NCBI GenBank assembly: GCA_025352345.1 | Contig: JANXTP010000136.1 | Location: forward strand, 1 to 5,507 | Length of the DNA stretch: 5,507 nt | Direction of reading: 5' to 3' | From: Burkholderiales bacterium | Lineage (GTDB): Bacteria; Pseudomonadota; Gammaproteobacteria; Burkholderiales; Burkholderiaceae_C | Part shown: positions 1-4,938 of the stretch, in pieces | Layout of the letters: each line of letters starts with the position of its first letter | Position numbering within the stretch: the first letter of the stretch is position 1 | Translations under genes and position numbers: made by a program | The notes under the pieces: generated by a model | What the model saw: the letters and a program-made list of their open reading frames with translations, nothing else | Databases searched by the model: none | Told to the model about the DNA's origin: nothing

Positions 1-26
1 TTGGTGACTTTGTTGAACATGCTCAT
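1..26 (-). CDS. pnp: Polynucleotide phosphorylase (PNPase), 5' end only
   Basis: Only the first eight codons are in the window: MSMFNKVT, then two bases of the next codon; the gene leaves by the left edge. MFNKVTK is the usual N-terminus of betaproteobacterial PNPase, and pnp normally follows rpsO, as here. PNPase is the phosphorolytic 3'-5' exoribonuclease of the degradosome. A GGAG ribosome binding site lies six bases before the ATG at 26-24, which favours that start. A second in-frame ATG at 20-18 would give MFNKVT directly but is further from the GGAG. The call rests on eight residues plus gene order; it is strong because both agree. Confidence 0.85.
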
Positions 27-46
27 GTGTGTCTCCGGTTGAGATC

Positions 47-66
47 AGCGCCTTGCGGGTGGCGCT
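47..66 (-). promoter_or_regulatory. Stem-loop in the pnp mRNA leader
   Basis: On the minus strand a perfect 6-bp stem (AGCGCC / GGCGCT) encloses the 8-base loop ACCCGCAA. It ends about 20 bases before the pnp start codon and just upstream of the GGAG ribosome binding site. No T-run follows it, so it is not an intrinsic terminator. In E. coli, pnp is autoregulated through an RNase III-cut leader hairpin; a similar role here is inference from position only. Confidence 0.45.
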
Positions 67-176
67 TTCGAACCCAGAGCTGCGGCATCCTGGCGCGATG
101 CCATTCCAGCGACGTTCAATGACAAACGACCTTGGAATGACACATCGTCATCGTTGGGTGCCCGGCTCAAAACGAG

Positions 177-211
177 AAGAGCCTGTGCTGGCGATACCCA
201 GACAGGCTCTT
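177..211 (-). terminator. Intrinsic terminator between rpsO and pnp
   Basis: Downstream of the rpsO stop on the minus strand, a perfect 10-bp inverted repeat (AAGAGCCTGT at 211-202, ACAGGCTCTT at 186-177) surrounds a 15-base loop. It is followed by CTCGTTTTG, a short and interrupted T-run. It begins 16 bases after the rpsO stop codon. The rpsO-pnp junction of E. coli also carries a partly efficient terminator, allowing some read-through into pnp. The imperfect T-run suggests incomplete termination here too. Confidence 0.8.
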
Positions 212-227
212 TGCTTCGCTCGGCAGC

Positions 228-497
228 TTACTTGCGCAGACCCAGCTTCTGGATCAGTGCGGTGTAGCGGTCTGCGTCGCGGTCTTTCAGGTAGGCCAAC
301 AGGCTCTTGCGGGTGTTGACCATCTTCAGCAAACCACGGCGTCCGTGGTGGTCTTTCAGGTGCGTCTTGAAATGTGGCGTCAGTTCGTTGATGCGTGCGG
401 TCAACAGAGCCACCTGAACCTCAGGAGACCCAGTGTCGTTGGCGCTGCGCGCATTGGCCTTGACGATTTCTGCCTTTACGGCAACGGTAGCGGTCAT
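228..497 (-). CDS. rpsO: 30S ribosomal protein S15
   Basis: The 89-residue product has the usual S15 length and its hallmark segments: ANDTGSPEVQVALLTARI near residues 20-37, LKDHHGRRGLLKMV near 46-59, and the C-terminal YTALIQKLGLRK. S15 binds the central domain of 16S rRNA (helices 20-22) early in small-subunit assembly. The start at 497-495 is set by a strong ribosome binding site, AGAAGGA, ending 6-7 bases upstream. An ATG 13 codons further upstream is in frame, but it would add non-conserved residues and would bury this site. The gene follows tsaD on the same strand, 137 bases downstream, and precedes pnp. S15 commonly represses its own mRNA; a hairpin near the predicted 5' end of the transcript is annotated separately. 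Confidence 0.98.
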   Translation of the reverse strand: MTATVAVKAEIVKANARSANDTGSPEVQVALLTARINELTPHFKTHLKDHHGRRGLLKMVNTRKSLLAYLKDRDADRYTALIQKLGLRK

Positions 498-592
498 GCT
501 GTTTCCTTCTGATGGAGCCGACGATGCGCATCGCATGCGGGCTTCATGTGTGGACTTGCGGTCGCGGGTGGAACAACCTGCGCCGTGCGATA

Positions 593-616
593 GCTGTGGA
601 CAACGCTGCCCACAGC
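593..616 (-). promoter_or_regulatory. Hairpin at the 5' end of the rpsO leader, possible S15 autoregulatory element
   Basis: On the minus strand GCTGTGG (616-610) pairs perfectly with CCACAGC (599-593). The stem continues inward as G.U, C-G and A-U, giving ten pairs capped by the tetraloop GCGU. The stem starts exactly where transcription would begin from the TATACT box at 628-623. A G.U pair lies next to G-C pairs, the kind of feature S15 recognises in rRNA and in some leaders. The structure is seen; the regulatory role is inference. Confidence 0.4.
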
Positions 617-622
617 CGTTCG

Positions 623-628
623 AGTATA
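623..628 (-). promoter_or_regulatory. Possible -10 element of an rpsO promoter
   Basis: Read on the minus strand, TATACT lies in the context GGCTATACTCG, seven bases after the tsaD stop codon and about 125 bases before rpsO. It matches five of six consensus -10 bases. No recognisable -35 sits 16-18 bases upstream, where the sequence is the GC-rich end of tsaD. The start would be near 616. rpsO may therefore have its own promoter rather than depend only on tsaD read-through. Confidence 0.4.
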
Positions 629-634
629 GCCCGC

Positions 635-1666
635 TCAGGGCGCCCCGAGCGGCCAGCGTGGACGGACGTTGAAGTCGTGGTCGACGCGGGCATCGGCCGT
701 GTGGCGCTGCCAGCGCATGGCAGCCGCCAGCGCAATCATCGCGCCGTTGTCAGTGCACAGCGCCAGCTCCGGGTAGTGCAGCGTAAAATACCAGCGCGCC
801 GCCTGCTCGCCCAGCCGAGTGCGCAGCATCGTGTTGGCCCCGACTCCGCCGGCCACCACCAGCCGGGTCAATCCGGTCGATTGCAAGGCGGCGAGCGACT
901 TGCGAGTCAGCACGTCGACGATCGCCGCCTGCGTGCTGGCCGCCAGATCGGCGTGGTCCTGCGCGCTCGGCGACGGGCCCAGCTTGCGCAGCGTCACCAT
1001 CACCGCGGTCTTCAGGCCGGCGAACGAAAAACTCAGGTCGCCGCTGCGCAGCATCGGCCGCGGCAGGTCGAAGCGCGCCGGGTCACCGCGCGTCGCCAGT
1101 TCTGCCAACGCCGGGCCGCCGGGATAGCCCAGCCCCAGCAGCTTGGCCGATTTGTCGAAGGCCTCGCCCGCGGCGTCATCAATGGTCTCGCCAAGCAAGG
1201 TGTAGGCGCCGACATCGTCGACCCGCATCAGCTGCGTGTGCCCCCCGGACACCAGCAGCGCGACAAATGGGAAGGTCGGCGGATCGGCGCTGAGGAACGG
1301 CGACAGCAGATGCCCTTCGAGGTGGTGCACGCCCAGCACCGGGCGCCCGAGCGCCGCACCGAGCGCGCAGGCCACCCCAGCGCCGACCAGCAATGCACCG
1401 GCGAGCCCGGGCCCGCGCGTGAACGCGATCATGTCGATGTCGCGCAGTTCGGCCTGCGCGTCACGCATCACCTCGCGTGTCAGCGGCAGCACGCGGCGGA
1501 TGTGGTCGCGCGAGGCCAGTTCCGGCACCACGCCGCCGTAGGCACGGTGCATGTCGATCTGGCTGTACAAGGCCTGTCCACGCAGCCGGGGAATGCGCTC
1601 GGCACCAGCTTCGATCAGGGCCACGCCGGTTTCGTCGCACGACGATTCGATGCCCAGGAAAATCAT
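635..1666 (-). CDS. tsaD: tRNA N6-adenosine threonylcarbamoyltransferase TsaD
   Basis: TsaD transfers the threonylcarbamoyl group from threonylcarbamoyl-AMP to A37 of tRNAs that read ANN codons, working in the cytoplasm with TsaB and TsaE. The 343-residue product fits the family (E. coli about 337). Conserved segments in order: MIFLGIESSCDETGVAL at the N-terminus, GGVVPELASRDH near 44-55, HHLEGHLLSPF near 114-124 with metal ligands H115 and H119, LVSGGHTQL near 138-146, EAFDKSAKLLGLGYPGGP near 168-185, VAGGVGAN near 271-278, and CTDNGAMIA near 304-312 with the third ligand D306. The start at 1666 fits the family N-terminus. An ATG ten codons upstream (1696) would add MDQPATYTRA, which is not typical. 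Neither start has a good ribosome binding site. A TACACT box at 1678-1673 would put a transcript start at or near the ATG itself, so a leaderless mRNA is possible but has no -35 support. Divergent from nasT with a gap of about 70 bases. Confidence 0.97.
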   Translation of the reverse strand: MIFLGIESSCDETGVALIEAGAERIPRLRGQALYSQIDMHRAYGGVVPELASRDHIRRVLPLTREVMRDAQAELRDIDMIAFTRGPGLAGALLVGAGVACALGAALGRPVLGVHHLEGHLLSPFLSADPPTFPFVALLVSGGHTQLMRVDDVGAYTLLGETIDDAAGEAFDKSAKLLGLGYPGGPALAELATRGDPARFDLPRPMLRSGDLSFSFAGLKTAVMVTLRKLGPSPSAQDHADLAASTQAAIVDVLTRKSLAALQSTGLTRLVVAGGVGANTMLRTRLGEQAARWYFTLHYPELALCTDNGAMIALAAAMRWQRHTADARVDHDFNVRPRWPLGAP

Positions 1667-1735
1667 CGCTCGAGTGTAGGTGGCGGGCTGATCCATGGCG
1701 GGCTGCGTGCATCTGGTGGCGTGGAATTTGCGTTG

Positions 1736-2374
1736 ATGGACTGCATGAAACCGGCCCTGCGCATCGTGATCATCGCGCCCGACACGCTGTCGGCCGACGG
1801 CCCTGCGGAGGACCACGACGAGTCGCAGGCCGAGCGCTCGCGCAGCCTTCGCATCGGCCTCTTGCAGAACGGCTACAACATCGTCGCGGTGCTGCCGGCC
1901 GATGTATTCCTGCCCGAACGCCTCGCTCAGATCGCGCCCGACATGGTGATCGTCGATGCCGAAAGCGGCGCGCGCGACACCCTCGAACACGTGGTCGTCG
2001 CCACCCGCGATGCGCGTCGGCCGATCGTGCTGTTCACCAACGACGATGACACCAGCCATGTCGGTGCGGCCATCGCCGCCGGCGTCACCGCCTATGTGGT
2101 GTCGGGCCTCGCGGCCGATCGGGTCAAGCCGGTGCTTGAAGTGGCCCTCGCCCGCTTCGAGCACGAGGAGTCGATGCGCCGCGAACTGGCCGACGCGCGC
2201 ACCCAGCTGTCTGACCGCAAGACCATCGACCGCGCCAAGGGCATCCTGATGAAGCGCCAGGGCTTGCCTGAGGGCGACGCCTATGCACTGCTGCGCAAGG
2301 CAGCGATGAACAAGGGTCTGAAGCTGGTCGAGGTCGCGCAACGCATCGTCGATGTGGCCGACCTGCTGACCTGA
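1736..2374 (+). CDS. nasT: NasT-like ANTAR-domain antitermination regulator
   Basis: A 212-residue protein built like NasT/AmiR. Residues about 8-135 form a receiver-like domain; about 138-162 is a charged, probably coiled-coil linker (ALARFEHEESMRRELADA); about 155-210 is an ANTAR RNA-binding domain with the core KTIDRAKGILMKRQGL, then AYALLRKAAMNKGLKL and VAQRIVDVADLL. ANTAR proteins bind paired hexaloop hairpins in nascent mRNA and block terminators. The receiver is degenerate: D74 (VIVDAES) is at the phosphoacceptor position and T101 is present, but the N-terminal acidic pair and the lysine expected after GVTAY (about residue 122, here VVSG) are missing. Classical phosphorylation control is therefore unlikely. 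NasT proteins are normally held inactive by NasS, which is not encoded beside it. Its likely target is the leader at 2547-2670. Start uncertain: the ATG at 1745, three codons in, is equally plausible; a weak GGAA lies about nine bases before 1736. Confidence 0.88.
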   Translation: MDCMKPALRIVIIAPDTLSADGPAEDHDESQAERSRSLRIGLLQNGYNIVAVLPADVFLPERLAQIAPDMVIVDAESGARDTLEHVVVATRDARRPIVLFTNDDDTSHVGAAIAAGVTAYVVSGLAADRVKPVLEVALARFEHEESMRRELADARTQLSDRKTIDRAKGILMKRQGLPEGDAYALLRKAAMNKGLKLVEVAQRIVDVADLLT

Positions 2375-2392
2375 GCGCTCCCGAAACGGTGC

Positions 2393-2407
2393 TGGGCGCG
2401 ACGCCCA
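2393..2407 (+). terminator. Short hairpin after nasT, weak terminator candidate
   Basis: Eighteen bases after the nasT stop, TGGGCG and CGCCCA form a perfect 6-bp stem around a 3-base CGA loop. No T-run follows, so intrinsic termination is doubtful. It may instead protect the 3' end of the nasT mRNA, or mean little in GC-rich DNA. Confidence 0.25.
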
Positions 2408-2474
2408 ATCGCAGTGCAGCATTGCCCCTGATGGCCGATGTTGGCGCACGCCGGGTGGTGGTTCGCCTGTTGTT

Positions 2475-2514
2475 GGTGCAGCGCAGCACCGCCTCGTTCG
2501 TTCAGCACCGCACC
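2475..2514 (+). promoter_or_regulatory. Cluster of NtrC-like half-sites upstream of the nrtA promoter
   Basis: NtrC sites are palindromes built from GCACC and GGTGC. This stretch has GGTGC at 2475-2479 (within TTGGTGCA at 2473-2480, a perfect right half of the consensus) and GCACC at 2486-2490, 2505-2509 and 2510-2514; a further GGTGC lies at 2388-2392. No pair has the consensus order and spacing (GCACC, five bases, GGTGC), so these are half-sites at best. They lie about 33-72 bases upstream of the predicted nrtA start, closer than many NtrC enhancers. Confidence 0.3.
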
Positions 2515-2519
2515 TTTTG

Positions 2520-2536
2520 CTGGCACAGGCATTGCT
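2520..2536 (+). promoter_or_regulatory. Sigma-54 (RpoN) promoter for the nrtABD operon
   Basis: CTGGCACAGGCATTGCT matches the sigma-54 consensus YTGGCACGNNNNTTGCW at every specified base except one (A for G after CAC). The invariant GG (2522-2523) and GC (2534-2535) have the required ten bases between them. Counting from the -12 C gives a start near 2547, two bases before the hexaloop hairpin at 2549. Sigma-54 promoters need an ATP-dependent activator; NtrC is the usual one for nitrogen-assimilation genes, which would limit expression to nitrogen shortage. The site is seen directly; the choice of activator is inference. Confidence 0.8.
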
Positions 2537-2548
2537 GACGTCTAAGCA

Positions 2549-2568
2549 GCAGGTCAACGGCGACCTGC
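2549..2568 (+). promoter_or_regulatory. ANTAR-type hexaloop hairpin (first leader hairpin)
   Basis: GCAGGTC and GACCTGC form a perfect 7-bp stem closed by C-G around the hexaloop AACGGC. ANTAR-protein RNA targets are short hairpins with six-base loops having A at position 1 and G at position 4; this loop has both. It would be at the very 5' end of the sigma-54 transcript. It is probably a binding site for the NasT-like protein encoded upstream. Confidence 0.75.
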
Positions 2569-2578
2569 GAATGAACTT

Positions 2579-2607
2579 CTCGCGCTAACCGTTGGGTGAA
2601 CCGCGAG
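2579..2607 (+). promoter_or_regulatory. Middle hairpin of the nrtA leader
   Basis: CTCGCG (2579-2584) and CGCGAG (2602-2607) make a perfect 6-bp stem around a 17-base loop that can form a small inner ACC/GGT helix. It fills the linker between the two hexaloop hairpins and could bring them together. It may be only a spacer; no loop feature links it to ANTAR binding. Confidence 0.4.
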
Positions 2608-2609
2608 CC

Positions 2610-2623
2610 GGACGACGGCGTCC
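2610..2623 (+). promoter_or_regulatory. Second leader hairpin, candidate antiterminator
   Basis: GGAC and GTCC pair around the six-base loop GACGGC, which differs from the first hairpin's loop (AACGGC) only at position 1. The closing C-G pair is the same. It uses bases 2615-2623 of the terminator's 5' arm, so the two structures exclude each other, as expected of an antiterminator. The G at loop position 1 departs from the ANTAR A1 rule and could pair with C6, leaving a 5-bp stem with a tetraloop. Confidence 0.55.
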
Positions 2624-2670
2624 CTCACTGTCTTGGGTCTTTTCAGACCGGCAGCGTGGGCGCCGTTTTT
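2615..2670 (+). terminator. Intrinsic terminator (attenuator) in the nrtA leader
   Basis: ACGGCG (2615-2620) pairs with CGCCGT (2661-2666). After a one-base bulge, CCC (2622-2624) pairs with GGG (2658-2660), then, past two mismatches, CTG (2628-2630) with CAG (2652-2654). At the tip GGTCT (2636-2640) pairs with AGACC (2645-2649) around TTTC. The stem runs straight into TTTTTGTTT. The T-run's first block ends at 2670, 44 bases before the nrtA start. The terminator is over 240 bases past the nasT stop and about 120 bases past the sigma-54 start, so it fits a leader attenuator better than the end of nasT. Confidence 0.85.
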
Positions 2671-2714
2671 GTTTGCGAATTTGCTTTTCATCGCCTCGTC
2701 AATCGAAGGACACC

Positions 2715-3968
2715 ATGAACCTCCCCCTCACGCGAAAGATCGACATGAGCCGCCGAACCCTGATCAAAGCAGCGGCTGCCACCAGCGCAGCCGGCCTCGT
2801 TCCCGGATTGCAGAGCGCGGTCTACGCGCAGGGCTCGGACAAGCCCGAGAAGGAGGAAGTACGCATCGGCTTCATCCCGCTGACCGATTGCGCCTCGGTG
2901 GTGATGGCCAGCGTGCTGGGCTTCGACAAGAAGTACGGCGTCAAGATCATCCCGTCGAAAGAGGCTTCTTGGGCTGGCGTGCGCGACAAGCTGGTCAACG
3001 GCGAGCTCGACATGGCGCACGTGCTGTACGGCCTGATCTACGGCGTGCACCTGGGCACTGCGGGTCCGAAGAAAGACATGGCCGTGCTGATGAGCCTGAA
3101 CAACAACGGTCAGGCCATCACGCTGTCGAAAGCCCTGGCCGACAAGGGTGCGGTGGACGGCGCCGGGCTGGCCAAGGTCATGGCCAAGGAAAAGCGCGAG
3201 TACACGTTCGCAGGCACCTTCCCCACCGGCACCCACGCGATGTGGATGCATTACTGGCTTGCCGCTTCGGGCATCGATCCGGTTCGCGGCGCCAAGCTGA
3301 TCACCGTTCCGCCGCCGCAGATGGTGGCCAACATGCGCGTCGGCAACATGGACGGTTTCTGCGTTGGCGAGCCTTGGGGTCACCGCGCGATCATCGACGG
3401 CATCGGTATCACCGCGATCACCACGCAGGACATCTGGAAGGATCACCCCGAGAAGGTGCTTGGCACCACCAGTGAGTTCGTCAAGAAATACCCTAACACC
3501 GCGCGGGCCGTGATGATGGCCGTGCTGGAGGCCAGCCGCTGGATCGATGCGGGCCTGCAGAACAAGGTCAAGATGGCCGAAACCATCGCCGACAAGTCGT
3601 ATGTGAACACCGGCGTCGATGCGATCAACCAGCGCATCCTGGGCCGCTACCAGAACGGCCTGGGCAAGACCTGGGACGACCCGAACCACATGAAGTTCTT
3701 CAACGACGGGTTGGTCAACTTCCCCTACCTGTCGGACGGCATGTGGTTCCTCACGCAGCACAAGCGCTGGGGCCTGCTCAAGGAGCACCCGGACTATCTG
3801 GCGGTGGCCAAGCAGATCAACCAGATCGATCTTTACAAGCAGGTCGCCGGCGCACTGAACATCAGCGTGCCGAAAGAGCCCATGCGCACCAGCAAGCTGA
3901 TCGACGGCGTGGTGTGGGACGGCAAGGACCCGAAGAAGTACGCCGACGGTTTCGCCATCAAGGCCTGA
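2715..3968 (+). CDS. nrtA: Nitrate ABC transporter substrate-binding protein (CmpA/NrtA family)
   Basis: NrtA captures nitrate (or nitrite) in the periplasm and hands it to the NrtB permease. The 417-residue product begins with a twin-arginine signal: SRRTLIK at 12-18, a hydrophobic stretch, and a likely cleavage site after VYA at residue 38, so it is probably exported folded by Tat. Family segments follow: VRIGFIPLTDCASVVMA near 49-65, TFPTGTHAMWMHYWLAASGIDP near 168-189, and PPPQMVANMRVGNMDGFCVGEPW near 199-221. By my recollection of the Synechocystis NrtA structure, its ligands W102, Q155, H196 and K269 correspond to W86, Q133, H174 and K247 here; a kept lysine favours nitrate over the bicarbonate of CmpA. 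The start at 2715 has GAAGGA four bases upstream and keeps the Tat leader; ATG at 2745 would also keep RR but lies closer to it. First gene of nrtABD, behind the leader terminator. NasS is a cytoplasmic homologue, but the export signal argues against that role. Confidence 0.93.
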   Translation: MNLPLTRKIDMSRRTLIKAAAATSAAGLVPGLQSAVYAQGSDKPEKEEVRIGFIPLTDCASVVMASVLGFDKKYGVKIIPSKEASWAGVRDKLVNGELDMAHVLYGLIYGVHLGTAGPKKDMAVLMSLNNNGQAITLSKALADKGAVDGAGLAKVMAKEKREYTFAGTFPTGTHAMWMHYWLAASGIDPVRGAKLITVPPPQMVANMRVGNMDGFCVGEPWGHRAIIDGIGITAITTQDIWKDHPEKVLGTTSEFVKKYPNTARAVMMAVLEASRWIDAGLQNKVKMAETIADKSYVNTGVDAINQRILGRYQNGLGKTWDDPNHMKFFNDGLVNFPYLSDGMWFLTQHKRWGLLKEHPDYLAVAKQINQIDLYKQVAGALNISVPKEPMRTSKLIDGVVWDGKDPKKYADGFAIKA

Positions 3969-4004
3969 CCACGCCCACCGCCACCCACACTTCAGGAGTC
4001 CACC

Positions 4005-4916
4005 ATGGTCAGTGCAGTGTTTCACTCTCCCCTCGCCGCCTCGGCCGAGTTGCAAGCGCAAAAGCTGGCGCGGGAGAAGCCTTCGGCGCTCGGCGCCAGC
4101 CCGTTGGCAGCGGCGCCATCGGCACCGAAGAAGGCCCCGTTCGACTGGGGTGGGTTCCTGCTGAAAGCGCTGTTTCCGCTGGTCGGCCTCGGGCTGCTGG
4201 TGGCGCTGTGGGGGCTGGCCACCTTCAACAGCACCACCTTCCCGACGCCGCTGGAAACCTTCAAGGCCGCAGTCGTGCTGTTCTCTGATCCGTTTTACAG
4301 CAAGGGGCCGAACGACCAGGGCATCGGCTGGAACATCCTGTTCTCGCTGGAGCGCGTGGCGGTGGGCTTCGGTCTGGCGGCGGCAGTCGGCATTCCGGTG
4401 GGCTTCATGATCGGCCGCTTCAAGGTGCTCAGTGACATGGTGTCTCCGCTGATCAGCCTGCTGCGCCCGGTGTCGCCACTGGCCTGGTTGCCGATCGGCC
4501 TGCTGGTGTTCAAGGCGGCGAACCCGGCGGCGATCTGGACCATCTTCATCTGCTCGATCTGGCCGATGATCATCAATACCGCCGTCGGCGTGCAGCGCGT
4601 GCCGGTCGATTACCTGAACGTGGCGCGGGTGCTGAACCTGTCGGAGTGGACGATCCTCAAGAAGATCCTGTTCCCCGCGGTGCTGCCCTACATGCTGACC
4701 GGCGTGCGCTTGAGCGTGGGCACGGCCTGGCTGGTGATCGTGGCCGCGGAGATGCTGACAGGCGGCGTCGGCATCGGCTTCTGGGTCTGGGACGAGTGGA
4801 ACAACCTCAACGTGAAGCACATCATCATCGCGATCTTCGTGATCGGGATCGTGGGCCTGCTGCTCGAAACCGCGCTGGTGGCCATCGCCAGGCGCTTCAG
4901 CTACGACGACGCCTGA
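4005..4916 (+). CDS. nrtB: Nitrate ABC transporter permease
   Basis: This is the inner-membrane channel subunit (binding-protein-dependent permease, NrtB/SsuC type), 303 residues. About 48 cytoplasmic, Ala/Pro-rich N-terminal residues precede a hydrophobic helix near 53-74. Further helices lie near 116-137, 146-170, 176-196, 236-256 and 272-294. The coupling loop that docks on the ATPase (EAA motif) is near 203-229: YLNVARVLNLSEWTILKKI followed by LFPAVLP. The segment LRPVSPLAWLPIGLLVFK (about 153-170) is typical of nitrate/taurine-type permeases. AGGAG ends six bases before the ATG. The start is 36 bases after the nrtA stop, and the ATPase follows after 22 bases, so the three are co-transcribed. 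Substrate is inferred from the linked nrtA, because permeases of this class alone do not separate nitrate from sulfonates or bicarbonate. Confidence 0.93.
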   Translation: MVSAVFHSPLAASAELQAQKLAREKPSALGASPLAAAPSAPKKAPFDWGGFLLKALFPLVGLGLLVALWGLATFNSTTFPTPLETFKAAVVLFSDPFYSKGPNDQGIGWNILFSLERVAVGFGLAAAVGIPVGFMIGRFKVLSDMVSPLISLLRPVSPLAWLPIGLLVFKAANPAAIWTIFICSIWPMIINTAVGVQRVPVDYLNVARVLNLSEWTILKKILFPAVLPYMLTGVRLSVGTAWLVIVAAEMLTGGVGIGFWVWDEWNNLNVKHIIIAIFVIGIVGLLLETALVAIARRFSYDDA

Positions 4917-4938
4917 GCCGCTTCAAGGAGCACCGACC

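Noticed and set aside
102..139. Inverted repeat CATTCCA/TGGAATG in the rpsO-pnp gap
   Set aside because: The stem is only 7 bp with a 24-base loop, with no T-run and no match to a known operator. It was not strong enough to list as a feature.
522..533. Perfect 12-bp palindrome CGATGCGCATCG in the rpsO leader
   Set aside because: With no central spacer it makes a poor RNA hairpin, no known operator matches it, and short palindromes of this composition occur by chance in GC-rich DNA.
595..603. TGTGGACAA as a DnaA box (origin signal)
   Set aside because: It is an isolated site with a mismatch to the consensus and no cluster, AT-rich region or dnaA/dnaN neighbours. It is better explained as one arm of the rpsO leader hairpin.
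631..652. Hairpin CCGCTC/GAGCGG over the tsaD stop codon as a tsaD terminator
   Set aside because: On the minus strand it is followed by GCTATACT rather than a T-run, and it overlaps coding sequence. It could slow polymerase but is not a standard terminator.
512..1735. Long plus-strand open frame (continuing into nasT) opposite tsaD
   Set aside because: It is antisense to a fully conserved tsaD. Its translation is Arg/Gln/His-rich without any recognisable domain, as expected of a GC-rich shadow frame; only the part from about 1736 on is real nasT.
1667..2557. Upstream extension of tsaD by about 297 codons
   Set aside because: It is antisense to nasT and the leader, and its translation shows no domain. 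TsaD begins at MIFLGIESSC by family comparison.
2688..4820. 710-codon minus-strand open frame opposite nrtA and nrtB
   Set aside because: The translation is His/Arg/Gln/Val-rich with no family features and lies opposite two well-conserved transporter genes. It is a codon-bias shadow.
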